Shown one piece after another: positions 7,879-21,590 of a DNA stretch of 64,000 nucleotides (position 1 is its first letter; each line of letters starts with the position of its first letter). A program made the position numbers and the translations under genes. The stretch is from assembly GCA_001794825.1 (NCBI GenBank), contig MGLK01000003.1:53429-117428 (forward strand). The letters are read 5' to 3'. Source of the DNA: Caulobacterales bacterium RIFCSPHIGHO2_01_FULL_70_19. Lineage in GTDB: Bacteria > Pseudomonadota > Alphaproteobacteria > Caulobacterales > Caulobacteraceae. The notes beneath the pieces are model-generated. The model was not told where the DNA came from. It saw only the letters and a list, made by a program, of their open reading frames with translations, and made no database searches.

Positions 7879-9257
7879 CAGCTGGCGGGCGCGGCCGGGT
7901 CGCCGACGGACACGAAGGAGCCGGACGGGCCGGGGAACACCACGGGGCTTTCGTAGCCGTCCTCCGACACCGCCGAGACGCCGAAGAAGTAGTCGTCGAT
8001 GACGACGCCGGGCAGGGTGATCTCCGTGGCGTCGCCGGCCCAGCGGCTGTGGGTCCACTGCGGGGCCGTGGTCGGGCGCCACCAGACGCGGTAGCCCGCG
8101 GCGCCCGGGACGGCCTCCCAGCGCAGGGTGGTGTCCGGCTTCACCGCGCCCTCGATGCTCACGCCGAGCGGCGTCGCGGGCGCGTTGGCGAGGGCGGCCA
8201 TCGAGACGATGTTCAGGCGCGCCACCTGGGCGAGGTAGTCGAAGTCGACGCCGTCGATGGTGTCGCCGTAGTGCACGCCGTTCTCGACCCGCAGATCCTG
8301 GTGCTGGCGGTCATAGTTCTCGGCGCCCTCCGAGATGCGCACCGCCGGGAAGCCGGCGCGGAGCATCTCGACCTGGTCGCCGCCGCGGCCGTACCGGTCG
8401 GTGCGATAGATCATCTCGACGTCGAAATTGGTCAGGTAGCGATCCGCCATGACGTCGATGAAGCGGGCGAGGTTGCGCGAGGAGGAGTCGACCTCGCCGC
8501 CGTTGTAGCGCCGGCGCTCCTCCTGGGCCTCGGTCTCGACGGTCTTGGTGCCTTCCGAGAAGACCCGCACCCGGGTGGTGTCCCGCACGCCCGACTGGCC
8601 CTCGGAATTGCCCACGATGTCGTTGTTGAGGTTGGCCTCGACCCGCCAGCCCTGCGCCCTGGCGTAGTCCGCCAGGATCTTGCCGCCGAGCAGGCCCTGC
8701 TCCTCGCCCGAGAGGGCGGCGAAGACCAGGGTGGCGTCGAACCGGTGTTTCGACAGGATGCGGGCCGCCTCCAGCACCGCCGCCACGCCCGAGGCGTCGT
8801 CATTGGCTCCCGGCGCGTCGTCGGTGAAGTTCATCACGTCGGTGACGCGGGAATCGAGATGGCCGGAGATGATGATCACCCGGTTCGGGTCGCCCGTTCC
8901 GCGCTGGATGGCGACCACGTCGACGACTTCGGTCGGGGTCGGGACGCGCCGGCCGGTGACCGTGTCGGAGGGCGTGACCACGGTCAGGCAGCCGCCGCAG
9001 TCGCTGGAGATGGCCTCGAACTCGCGCTGCACCCAGCGGCGGGCGGCGCCGATGCCGCGAGTCTCGGAGCGGGTCTCCGACAGGGTGTGGCGCGTGCCGA
9101 AATCGACCATGGTCTGGATGTCCGCCCGCATCCGCTCCGGTCGGACCTCGGCCGCGAGCCGGTGCAGCAGGGGGTGCTCGGCGACGGGCGTCTGTGCTCC
9201 GGCGGCGGTCGCGCCGGCGAGCAGCAGTCCGGCGAGAGCGAGCGGCAGCGTGCGCAT
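7878..9257 (-). CDS. M28 family metallopeptidase (aminopeptidase), exported
   Basis: Predicted secreted di-zinc aminopeptidase. The 459-residue product has a signal peptide (MRTLPLALAGLLLAGATAAGAQ). The M28 core shows the metal ligands in order: IIISGHLDS (His, Asp), PGANDDASGVAAVLE (bridging Asp), ALSGEEQGLLG (Glu), NNDIVGN and, late, RQHQDLR (His). After about residue 370 a separate domain, with repeated beta-strand pattern around GYRVWWRPTTAPQWTHS, looks like a fibronectin type III fold. The stop overlaps the purN start. It is 79 bases downstream of purM. Confidence 0.92.
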   Translation of the reverse strand: MRTLPLALAGLLLAGATAAGAQTPVAEHPLLHRLAAEVRPERMRADIQTMVDFGTRHTLSETRSETRGIGAARRWVQREFEAISSDCGGCLTVVTPSDTVTGRRVPTPTEVVDVVAIQRGTGDPNRVIIISGHLDSRVTDVMNFTDDAPGANDDASGVAAVLEAARILSKHRFDATLVFAALSGEEQGLLGGKILADYARAQGWRVEANLNNDIVGNSEGQSGVRDTTRVRVFSEGTKTVETEAQEERRRYNGGEVDSSSRNLARFIDVMADRYLTNFDVEMIYRTDRYGRGGDQVEMLRAGFPAVRISEGAENYDRQHQDLRVENGVHYGDTIDGVDFDYLAQVARLNIVSMAALANAPATPLGVSIEGAVKPDTTLRWEAVPGAAGYRVWWRPTTAPQWTHSRWAGDATEITLPGVVIDDYFFGVSAVSEDGYESPVVFPGPSGSFVSVGDPAAPAS

Positions 9258-9336
9258 CCGGTGAATCCTTCCGTGGCGGGGCGGCGACCTTGCCGGGCGG
9301 CTCCGCGGGGGTCAACGGCCAGCCGGTGCGAAGGCC

Positions 9337-10374
<1,038 letters not shown>

Positions 10375-10455
10375 CGGTCACGGGCCTGATTCTGGAGGCG
10401 GAAATGCGTCGGCGGCTCTTGCCACACCGCCGTCGGGCGGGGCTATAGCACCCGA

Positions 10456-11607
10456 ATGACGCCAATCACCACCACCGGGGCGCTGCGCGAGTTCTGCGCC
10501 CGCCTGGCCACAGCTCCCTTCATCACGGTCGACACCGAGTTCATGCGGGAGACGACCTACTGGCCCAAGCTGTGCCTGATCCAGGCGGCCTCGCCGACTG
10601 ACGCGGCCAACATCGACCCGCTGGCGGAGGACCTCGATCTCGAGCCGTTCCTCGAGCTGCTGCGCGACGAATCGATCCTCAAGGTGTTCCACGCCGCCCG
10701 CCAGGACGTGGAGATCTTCGCCAAGCTCGGCGCCATGCCGAAGCCGATGTTCGACACCCAGGTGGCGGCGATGGCCGCCGGCTTCGGCGACCAGGTGTCC
10801 TACGAATCGCTGGTCCGGCAGATGCTGCGCCAGGAGGTGGACAAGGGCAGCCGCTTCACGGACTGGGCGCGCCGGCCGCTTAGCGACGCCCAGCTGACCT
10901 ACGCCATGGGCGACGTGACCCACCTCGCGGCCCTGTACCCGAAGCTGCGCGACCGGCTGAAGAAGGACGGGCGGCTGGACTGGGTCATGGCCGAGATGTC
11001 GGATCTGACCGATCCGGCCCTGTACGACACGGATCCGGAGAAGGCGTGGAAGCGCCTGAAGCCGAAGAAGTACTCGGCGAAGTACCTCGCGGCGTTCAAG
11101 GCCACGGCGGTGTGGCGCGAGCGGGCGGCCCAGGAGCGCGACCAGCCGCGCGGCCGCATTCTCAAGGACGACGCCATCGACGAGATCGCCGCCCAGGCGC
11201 CGACCGATCCCGAAGCCTTCAACCGGCTGCGCTCGGTGCCCAAGGGCTTCGGCGCCTCGCGGCTGGGCCTCGAGCTGACCGAGGAGCTGAAGCGGGTTCT
11301 GGCCGACCCGGAGGCGCATGCGCCGAAGCTGGAGCGGCCGTCCCACAACCAGCCGGCGCCGCCGTCGGTGGTCGAACTGCTCAAGGTTCTGCTCAAGACC
11401 AAGAGCGACAACGCGGGCGTGGCGACGAAGCTGATCGCCAACGTGGCCGACCTCGAGAAGATCGCGCTCAGCGACACCGCCGACGTCGATGCGCTCAAGG
11501 GCTGGCGCCGCCAGCTGTTCGGCGAGGACGCCCTGAAGCTGAAGCGCGGCGAGATCGCCCTGGTCCTGAACGGGACCCGGGTCGAGGTGGTCGAGATCGA
11601 GGGCTAG
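10456..11607 (+). CDS. rnd: Ribonuclease D
   Basis: 3'-5' exoribonuclease acting in tRNA 3'-end maturation. The 383-residue product has the DEDDy exonuclease domain in the first 190 residues: VDTEFMRE (Asp, Glu), HAARQDVEIF (Asp) and YAMGDVTHL (Tyr, Asp). An HRDC-type helical domain follows at about 205-285. The stop codon shares bases with the stop of the convergent HD-domain gene (CTAG). Confidence 0.94.
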   Translation: MTPITTTGALREFCARLATAPFITVDTEFMRETTYWPKLCLIQAASPTDAANIDPLAEDLDLEPFLELLRDESILKVFHAARQDVEIFAKLGAMPKPMFDTQVAAMAAGFGDQVSYESLVRQMLRQEVDKGSRFTDWARRPLSDAQLTYAMGDVTHLAALYPKLRDRLKKDGRLDWVMAEMSDLTDPALYDTDPEKAWKRLKPKKYSAKYLAAFKATAVWRERAAQERDQPRGRILKDDAIDEIAAQAPTDPEAFNRLRSVPKGFGASRLGLELTEELKRVLADPEAHAPKLERPSHNQPAPPSVVELLKVLLKTKSDNAGVATKLIANVADLEKIALSDTADVDALKGWRRQLFGEDALKLKRGEIALVLNGTRVEVVEIEG

Positions 11608-12179
11608 CCGCGCAGGCCCTCGAGCTCGCGGGCGATGTTGGCGCGCGCCCGCGCCTCGAACCGCGCCGCCCAGGCGGGATCGGGGTAGAGCTGCGCGCTG
11701 TCGAGAAAGCGCTGCAGGACGGCCGTACGGCCGGCCCGCCACGCCTCTTCCGGAACGTGACCGTACTCCTGCCGCACGCCCCGGACGTAGGAGTCGTACG
11801 CGGCCGGCGCCGCGCCGAGGATCGACAGGTCGATCGACACCATCCGGGCGCCGAGCACGTCCCCGGCGGCGGCGGCATGGCCGGCGGTGAGGCCGATCAG
11901 ACGCTCGACCTCGGCGACATGGTCCTCCGTCGCCCCGTCGTTCGACAGTTCCTCGCGCGCCAGGCGGGCGCTCTCCGCCTCGTTGTCCGTTCGCGAGGGA
12001 TCATAAATCGCGTCATGGAACCACAGCGCCGTCTCCAGCAGGTCGCGCTGGCTGGTGGTCAGGTCGGTCGAGGCCGCCGCCTGGGCGAGGCAGTCTGTGA
12101 GGTGCGCGAGGGTGTGATAGCGGCGGTGCGGTTCGCGATAGCGTGCGATGAGCCGATCGCGAACCGCGCTTGAGAACAC
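11604..12179 (-). CDS. HD-domain family protein (predicted metal-dependent phosphohydrolase)
   Basis: About 191 residues. Resembles the family annotated as predicted metal-dependent HD superfamily hydrolases: RYREPHRRYHTLAHL (His ligand), ALWFHDAIYD (HD pair), DNEAESARLA, and a later conserved Asp in MVSIDLSILG. The track ORF begins at an ATG inside the cyclophilin gene; no ATG lies at the right place, and a GTG at 12179 (product starting VFSSAVRDRL), 5 bases after the cyclophilin stop, is the best start. Likely cotranscribed with the cyclophilin gene. Substrate unknown. Confidence 0.75.
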   Translation of the reverse strand: MFSSAVRDRLIARYREPHRRYHTLAHLTDCLAQAAASTDLTTSQRDLLETALWFHDAIYDPSRTDNEAESARLAREELSNDGATEDHVAEVERLIGLTAGHAAAAGDVLGARMVSIDLSILGAAPAAYDSYVRGVRQEYGHVPEEAWRAGRTAVLQRFLDSAQLYPDPAWAARFEARARANIARELEGLRG

Positions 12180-12183
12180 GCGC

Positions 12184-12645
12184 TCAGCCCACCGTGGCCT
12201 TGACGATCTTGCCGGGATTGCGGGGCGGCTCGCCCTTCGGCAGGGCGTCGACGTGCTCCATGCCTTCAATGACCTGGCCCCAGACGGTGTACTGGCGGTC
12301 GAGGAAGGTGGCGTCGTCGAAGCAGATGAAGAACTGGCTGTTGGCGCTGTTCGGATCGGAGGTGCGGGCCATCGAGCAGACGCCGCGCACGTGCGGCTCC
12401 GACGAGAACTCCTGCTTCAGGTTCGGCTTGGAGGAGCCGGAGGTGCCGGTGCCGGTCGGGTCGCCGCCCTGGGCCATGAAGCCCGGGATGACGCGGTGGA
12501 AGACCACGCCGTCGTAGAAGCCTTCCGAGGCCAGGTCGGTGATCTGCTTGACGTGGTTGGGAGCCAGGTCGGGACGCAGCTTGATCACGACGTCGCGAGG
12601 CTCGCCGTCGCCGGTGTCCAGGGTGAAGGTCAGGGTCTCGGCCAT
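12184..12645 (-). CDS. Cyclophilin-type peptidyl-prolyl cis-trans isomerase, cytoplasmic
   Basis: Catalyses proline isomerisation during folding. The 153-residue product consists of a single cyclophilin domain with the active-site segment FHRVIPGFMAQGGDPTGTGT, NSANSQFFI and QYTVWGQVIEGM. There is no signal peptide, so this is a cytoplasmic PpiB-like enzyme. A GGAG-type site precedes the ATG. The track ORF extends into rlmE sequence and is rejected. Divergent from rlmE with about 60 bases between the starts. Confidence 0.94.
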   Translation of the reverse strand: MAETLTFTLDTGDGEPRDVVIKLRPDLAPNHVKQITDLASEGFYDGVVFHRVIPGFMAQGGDPTGTGTSGSSKPNLKQEFSSEPHVRGVCSMARTSDPNSANSQFFICFDDATFLDRQYTVWGQVIEGMEHVDALPKGEPPRNPGKIVKATVG

Positions 12646-12708
12646 GTCGGCTCCTTTCGTTTCGCGGGGGTCATAGCCCGCAAACCCGGCGACCGCTATG
12701 TGGGATGC

Positions 12709-13419
12709 ATGAGCGAAGACGATAAGCCGGTCGAGCGCCGTCGCATGGTGCGCCCCCCTTCGGGCGGAACGGCGGCCGGGCGCGGCATGGGCCAGAAGAT
12801 CCGCACGGCCGAGAAGAAATCGATGTCGAGCCAGCAGTGGATCAAGCGGCAGCTGGCGGACGAATGGTCGGAGCGCGCGCGGGCCGAGGGATGGCGCAGC
12901 CGCGCGGCCTTCAAGCTGATGGAGATCGACGACCGTCTCCACCTGATCCGGCGGGGCTCGCGGGTGATCGACCTCGGGGCGGCCCCGGGCGGCTGGGTGC
13001 AGGTGGCGCTGGATCGCGGCGCGGCGGCGGTGGTCGGCGTGGATCTGCTGATGATCGAGCCGATCCCCGGCGCGACCCTGATCCAGGCGGACTTCACCGA
13101 CCCGCTGGTCGGCGACCAGTTGATCGACGCGCTGGGCGGGGCGCCGGACCTGGTGCTGTCGGATATGGCCCACAACACCGTCGGCCACCGCCAGACCGAT
13201 CACCTGAAGATCATCGCCCTGATCGAGATCGCCGCCGACTTCGCCATCCGCCACCTGAAGCCCGGCGGCGCCTTCGTGACCAAGAGCTTCCAGGGCAGCG
13301 ACGCCGGCGAGGTGCTGGCCCGGCTGCGGGCCGAGTTCGAGGACGTGCGGCCGATCAAGCCGAAGGCCAGCCGCAAGGGCTCGTCCGAGGTCTATCTGGT
13401 GGCGACGGGGAAGAAATGA
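12709..13419 (+). CDS. rlmE: 23S rRNA (uridine-2'-O)-methyltransferase RlmE/FtsJ
   Basis: Methylates the 2'-OH of U2552 in the A-loop of 23S rRNA. The 236-residue product has a basic N-terminal extension of about 35 residues, then the RrmJ core: RSRAAFKLMEID (catalytic Lys), SAM motif VIDLGAAPGGWVQVA, LSDMAHNTVGH (Asp), GGAFVTKSFQG (Lys) and SSEVYLVATG (Glu), so the K-D-K-E tetrad is complete. The stop overlaps the next gene's ATG (ATGA). Confidence 0.95.
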   Translation: MSEDDKPVERRRMVRPPSGGTAAGRGMGQKIRTAEKKSMSSQQWIKRQLADEWSERARAEGWRSRAAFKLMEIDDRLHLIRRGSRVIDLGAAPGGWVQVALDRGAAAVVGVDLLMIEPIPGATLIQADFTDPLVGDQLIDALGGAPDLVLSDMAHNTVGHRQTDHLKIIALIEIAADFAIRHLKPGGAFVTKSFQGSDAGEVLARLRAEFEDVRPIKPKASRKGSSEVYLVATGKK

Positions 13420-14407
13420 TCTCCGCGCTGGCCGCCCTGCTGATGCTGCAGACCGCCGAACCAGCGGTCTGGCGGCAGACGGAGGTTCCGGTGGCGGAGC
13501 TGCTGGGGCGCTCCCCCTCCGAGGTCGCGCTACGGCTGGGCGCGGCGCCCGACCCGAACGCCGCCGACGCCCTGCGCGTGGCCGCCGAAGGGCGCTCCCT
13601 GGAGGTCTATCCGTTGCAGCGCTTCTGGCGACAGCCGGGCGAGGGCGAGGGCTGCGCGACCGGCTTCGTCGACCTGCCAGCCGAACCGGGAGATGCGACG
13701 CCGGGGCGGAGGCTCGCCCGGCGGAGCTCGGGCGTCCTCATCTTCGAGGCGGGGCGGCTGGTCAGCGTCCACCCGAACCCGCTGCGCCCCGGGATCGATG
13801 GGCCGGTCACACAGCAGGGGGCGCGCGCCCTCGTCTACGGTCCACATCCCCCGTCGCCTTTCGCGGCCGCGCCAGGCCGGTTGCCGCTGGCCGACGGACT
13901 CGCCGTGCTTCAGCGCCTGGAACCCGCGCCCGAAGGGCTGTCGATCGGCAGCGCTTGCCGTGACCGGCCGGAGACCGGGACACGCAGCGGGGACGTCGGC
14001 ACGGACCTGATCTGGGGCATGATCGGATTGGTGGTGCTGCCGACCGCGCCCTTCGCCCGCGCAGTGGAAGATCGGGCGGAGCGGGAGGGTGTGCCGCTTC
14101 TGGCTTCGATCGGTCCGGGAGAAGTGTTGCCGGGCGGACCGGAGGGCTTCGCCGCCGGGCGCCGGGGCGTCCGCGTCTACCGGGATGCGGAAGACCCCGG
14201 TTTCGCACTTATTGCGATCCGGCTGGGACCGGGCGAGGACAACGCGGCGGACGTCGGCCTCATCGGCGTGCGCGGCGATCAGGTGGTCTGGAAGGTGGAG
14301 CGGGCAGCTGCGGACCGGCTCGGTCTCCGGGGGCTCGTCTGCCGCGATGCGGAGAACCGCGCCAGCCGACGTCGGCCGGGCTGCAGCGGGACCGGCTTCC
14401 TCGTTCC

Positions 14408-14411
<4 letters not shown>
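13416..14411 (+). CDS. Uncharacterised exported or membrane-anchored protein
   Basis: 331 residues, no family recognised. A weak hydrophobic N-terminus (MISALAALLMLQTAEPAVW) may be a signal peptide. The middle contains one further hydrophobic stretch near residue 205 (LIWGMIGLVVLPTAPFA), which could be a membrane segment. Cysteines are few. The ATG overlaps the rlmE stop (ATGA), so it is cotranscribed, and its stop shares CTAG with the convergent DUF2061 gene. Codon use looks like its neighbours. Confidence 0.7.
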
Positions 14412-16544
<2,133 letters not shown>

Positions 16545-16561
16545 GAAAGAGAGGGCAAGTC

Positions 16562-16960
16562 GTGGAGATGACGCCAGAATTCACCTTCCTGACTTTGACC
16601 CTGATCCTCGCCCTCGTGCAGATCGGGGCCGCCGGCATGGCGCGCACGGCCGAGCTGGGGGCGAAGTGGAACGCCGGGCCGCGCGACGAGGCGACGCCGC
16701 CGCCGGGCAGGCTGGCCGGACGGCTGATGCGGGCCCAGGCCAACCTGTTCGAGACCCTGCCGCTGTTCGCCGCGGCGGTGATCATGGCCGAGATCGCCGG
16801 CAAGACCGGAACCCTGACGCTGTGGGGGGCCGGCCTCTACTTCGCCGCGCGGCTGGTCTACCTGCCGCTCTACGCCCTTGGCGTGGCCTATGTTCGCTCG
16901 CTGGTCTGGCTGGTCGCCGCCGCCGGGCTGGTCATGGTCATCGCCGCCCTGTTCGCCTGA
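16562..16960 (+). CDS. MAPEG family membrane protein
   Basis: Integral membrane protein of about 132 residues with four hydrophobic segments and the MAPEG hallmark RAQANLFETLPLFAAAV. The family contains glutathione-dependent membrane enzymes, but bacterial members are mostly uncharacterised. The track starts at a TTG overlapping the guaB stop. A GTG at 16562, 7 bases after AGAGAGG, or the ATG at 16568 are better starts. Same strand as guaB and very close, so probably read through from it. Confidence 0.85.
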   Translation: MEMTPEFTFLTLTLILALVQIGAAGMARTAELGAKWNAGPRDEATPPPGRLAGRLMRAQANLFETLPLFAAAVIMAEIAGKTGTLTLWGAGLYFAARLVYLPLYALGVAYVRSLVWLVAAAGLVMVIAALFA

Positions 16961-16970
16961 AAGCCCTGAC

Positions 16971-18275
16971 TTGACCCCAGCCGCCCGCCTCGCCGCCGCC
17001 GCCTCCGTCCTGGACTCGATCGCCCAGGGCCGCCAGCCGGCCGAGGCCGTCCTCAGGGCATGGGGGCAGCAGAACCGCTACGCCGGCTCCAAGGACCGGC
17101 GCGCCGTGGCCGACCGGGTCTACAAGGTGCTGCGCGCCCGCGGCCGGCTGTCGTGGGCCATGGGCGGGCGCGAGGACGGCCGGGCGCTGGTCATCGCCTC
17201 GCTCAGCCTGATCGACGGCCTGCCGCTGGAGGAGATCGAGGCCCTGCACGCGGGCGAGGGCTACGGCCCGCGGCCGCTGTCCAAGCAGGAGCGCAGCCGG
17301 CTGACCGCCGCCGGCGAGGGCGAGTTGCCGGGGTGGGTCGCCTCGGGCCTGCCGGAACTGGCGGTGGAGGACTTCAAGGCGACTTTCGGCGAGCGCTGGG
17401 GCGAGGAGGCGCGGGCCCTGATGGCGCCGCGCGCGCCGATCGACCTGCGGGTCAACACCGCCGCGGCGACCGTGGACGCGGTCGAGGCCGAGCTGCGCGA
17501 AGCGGGGCTGGCGCCGGAGCGGACGCCGTTCTCGGCCGTCGGCCTGCGCCTGCTGTCCGAGCCGCCGCCGAACATCCAGGCCCTGGAAGGATTCAAGGCC
17601 GGACGGTTCGAGATCCAGGACGAGGGCAGCCAGATCGTCTCGTGGCTGGCCGGGGCCGCGCCGGGCATGACCGTGGTCGACTACTGCGCCGGGGGCGGCG
17701 GCAAGACCCTGGCGCTGGCGCAGATGCTGGAAGGGCAGGGGCGGCTGGTCGCCTGCGACGTGGTCCAGAAGCGGCTCGACAACATCCGCCCGCGGCTGGC
17801 GCGCGCCGGCGTAGAGGCCGAGCTGCGCCTGCTGGGCCAGAACGGCGGCGGGGCCGAGGACCTGAACGGCCAGGCCGACCTGGTCTTCGTCGACGCGCCG
17901 TGCAGCGGCGCCGGCACCTGGCGGCGGCGGCCCGAGGACGCCTGGCGGCTGACGTCCGAGGAGGTCGACCGCCTGCACGCCCTGCAGATGCGCATCCTTC
18001 AGCAGGCGGCCCTGCTGGTGAAGCCGGGCGGCCGGCTGGTCTACGTCACCTGCTCCATGCTGAGCCGCGAGAACGAGGCCTCGACGGCCGCCTTTGAGGC
18101 AGCCCATCCGTCGTTCCGCCCGGTCCCGGTCGCCGACGCCCTCGCCAGCCCGGGCCTGACCGACGCCGCCCGCGAGCGGCTGGCCGCCCTGGCTGATGGC
18201 CATCGCCTGCGCCTGTCTCCCGCCTCCACGCACACCGACGGCTTCTTCGCCGCGCTCTTCGAGCGGACCGGATGA
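16971..18275 (+). CDS. RsmB/NOP-family SAM-dependent RNA (cytosine-5)-methyltransferase
   Basis: Predicted m5C RNA methyltransferase, about 434 residues. The N-terminal helical part (1-130) resembles the NusB-like/RsmB region. The catalytic domain shows SAM motif VVDYCAGGGGKTLALAQ, the FVDAPCSGAGTWRRRP motif IV with its Cys, and VYVTCSMLSRENE motif VI with the second, catalytic Cys. No ATG is available at the homologous start; a TTG at 16971 gives MTPAARLAAAAS. Its stop overlaps the nucleosidase ATG (ATGA). Whether the target is 16S C967 as for E. coli RsmB is not certain. Confidence 0.9.
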   Translation: MTPAARLAAAASVLDSIAQGRQPAEAVLRAWGQQNRYAGSKDRRAVADRVYKVLRARGRLSWAMGGREDGRALVIASLSLIDGLPLEEIEALHAGEGYGPRPLSKQERSRLTAAGEGELPGWVASGLPELAVEDFKATFGERWGEEARALMAPRAPIDLRVNTAAATVDAVEAELREAGLAPERTPFSAVGLRLLSEPPPNIQALEGFKAGRFEIQDEGSQIVSWLAGAAPGMTVVDYCAGGGGKTLALAQMLEGQGRLVACDVVQKRLDNIRPRLARAGVEAELRLLGQNGGGAEDLNGQADLVFVDAPCSGAGTWRRRPEDAWRLTSEEVDRLHALQMRILQQAALLVKPGGRLVYVTCSMLSRENEASTAAFEAAHPSFRPVPVADALASPGLTDAARERLAALADGHRLRLSPASTHTDGFFAALFERTG

Positions 18276-18969
18276 GGCTGGAGCGATACGGCGCCCTGAC
18301 GGTCCTGCCGGTCATGGCCGCGCCGGCGGAGTACGGCCGTCATCTGGGGGCCCGCATCGACCCGCTGATGACCGGGGTCGGGCCGGTCGAGGCGGCGATC
18401 GCCCTGACGGGCGTGCTGACCCGCCTTGAGGTCGCCGGCAGCCTGCCGGACCTGATCGTCTCCCTCGGGTCATGCGGCTCGCGCACCCTCGAGCACGCCG
18501 CCGTCTACCAGGCCGCCTCGGTCTCCTACCGGGACATGGACGCCAGTCCGCTGGGGTTCCCGAAGGGCGTGACGCCGCTTCTGGAGGAACCGGCGGTCCT
18601 GCCCCTGCCGTGCCCGATTCCCGGCGTGCCGACGGCGCGTCTGTCGACCGGGGCGAACGTCGTCTCCGGCGCCAGCTACGACGCCATCGATGCGGACATG
18701 GTCGACATGGAGACCTGGGCGCTGGTCCGGACCGCGCGGACCTTCGGCCTTCCGCTGGTGGCCCTGCGCGGCGTCTCGGACGGCCGCGCCGAGCTGAAGG
18801 CGCTTGAGGACTGGACCTCGACCCTGCACCAGGTCGACGAGCACCTCGCCGCCGCCCTCGACCGGCTGGCCGCGGCGCTGGAGATGCACGGCCGCGCCGC
18901 CCTTGATCTCGCCGACCCCGCCGGCCAAGACCCCGTCCCATCCGCCCCCGATCTGGAACCCGCCCTGCC

Positions 18970-18973
<4 letters not shown>
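18272..18973 (+). CDS. 5'-methylthioadenosine/S-adenosylhomocysteine nucleosidase-like
   Basis: Predicted to cleave the glycosidic bond of MTA/SAH, recycling by-products of SAM-dependent reactions. The 233-residue product shows the phosphorylase/nucleosidase fold: [13 protein letters not shown] near residue 33, IVSLGSCGS, the catalytic [13 protein letters not shown] with its Glu, and ALRGVSDG with the catalytic Asp. ATGA overlap with the methyltransferase gene upstream and with guaA downstream, so it is coupled to both. Specificity (MTA/SAH versus another nucleoside) is inferred. Confidence 0.85.
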
Positions 18974-20532
<1,559 letters not shown>

Positions 20533-20541
20533 TGCGAGGGG

Positions 20542-21189
20542 TCATCTCGGGTCTCTCCAGCTGGGTTCGGATGGCGCGAAGGCGAGGGTCGCGCTGAAGC
20601 GGGCGCGGCCGAACACGTCCCAGGCCGGCGTCTCGGGCGTCCGGGAGGAGGGGGCCTGCGTCGCCGGGCGAACGACGAGCGGCGCTTCGGCGGCGGCGTT
20701 GGCGGTGACGGGTCGGGGCGGGGCCAGCGACAGGGCGACGGCGGCGCGCTCGACGCGGGCGACATAGCCATTGCGGAAGCCACGCTCGGGATGTCCGGTG
20801 TTGTAGCGCGACAGGGCGACCCGCAGCGCCGCCTGGCGGTCGCCGTCCGGCGTGGGCCGGTAGCCCGCGCGGAGGACGACGCCGGCGGCGGACAGGTTGC
20901 GGCAGGGATCGAACGCCGCCTCGACCGAGAGACCGAGCCAGGCCAGGTTGGCGCTGTTGATCTGGGCCAGGCCGAGGTCGAGGTTGGCGCCGCGCGCCAG
21001 CAGGCCGCGGGCGATCCGGGCGGCGTCGGCGGCGTCGCGGGGACGCCGGGCGGGCCGGGGACCGCGGTTCACGCCGATGGCCAGCGGATCGAACCGGCTT
21101 TCGGTCCAGGCGATGGCGGCCATGGTCTGCGGCGCCGCCTGGGGCGCGCAGGCCTGGGACAGGGCGAGGATGAGGTTGAGGTCCAGCAA
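20542..21189 (-). CDS. VirB1-like lytic transglycosylase
   Basis: Soluble-fold lytic transglycosylase of the SLT/VirB1 type, 215 residues. The catalytic glutamate is in AIAWTESRFDPLAIGVN (about residue 30), followed by DLGLAQINSANLAWLG and RYNTGHPERGFRNGYVARV, the VirB1/TrbN pattern. The C-terminal 60 residues are Pro/Ala-rich and poorly conserved. VirB1 proteins usually open peptidoglycan for type IV secretion machines, but no other vir/trb gene is visible here, so it is an orphan in this window. No clear signal peptide (MLDLNLILALSQACA is short). Confidence 0.85.
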   Translation of the reverse strand: MLDLNLILALSQACAPQAAPQTMAAIAWTESRFDPLAIGVNRGPRPARRPRDAADAARIARGLLARGANLDLGLAQINSANLAWLGLSVEAAFDPCRNLSAAGVVLRAGYRPTPDGDRQAALRVALSRYNTGHPERGFRNGYVARVERAAVALSLAPPRPVTANAAAEAPLVVRPATQAPSSRTPETPAWDVFGRARFSATLAFAPSEPSWRDPR

Positions 21190-21264
21190 GGCGGGCTCCG
21201 TTCAGGACCCCAGCAAACGCGATCCCGCCCTCCGCTCGCGACCCGCGGCCGGCCTGTCGGAGAT

Positions 21265-21531
21265 CTACGGTAGGAAGCTGCGGGACTCCGGGTCCGGCCC
21301 GGTGCGGGCGGCGAGGCGGGCGACGGCCTGGATCCGGGTGCGCACGCCCAGAGTTCGGCAGGCCCGCATCAAGTGTTCGTCGACGGTGCGGCCGGAAATG
21401 CCGAGACGCTCGCCGATCGCCGCCGAGGTCAGACCGCGCGCGGCGAGGGCGAGGCAGTCGCGTTGCCGCGCCGACAGGGGCTCGTCGGCGGCGGGCGGCG
21501 CGGCGTGCGGGCACGGGGGCGGCGGCGTCAT
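21265..21531 (-). CDS. Single-domain LuxR-type helix-turn-helix protein
   Basis: 88 residues consisting of little more than a LuxR/NarL DNA-binding domain: LSARQRDCLALAARGLTSAA, then RLGISGRTVDEHL and VRTRIQAVARL. There is no autoinducer or receiver domain. A short Pro/Ala-rich leader precedes it. The ATG at 21531 is used; a GTG about 30 bases further upstream is possible. A second single-domain LuxR protein with the same VRTRIxAVA ending lies at 55.2 kb, next to the other half of the lasso system. Confidence 0.75.
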   Translation of the reverse strand: MTPPPPCPHAAPPAADEPLSARQRDCLALAARGLTSAAIGERLGISGRTVDEHLMRACRTLGVRTRIQAVARLAARTGPDPESRSFLP

Positions 21532-21590
21532 GGCCCCAGCAAAACGCCGAATGAAATCCACGGCCAGACCGCAGCTTTCCGGCGGGGCGT

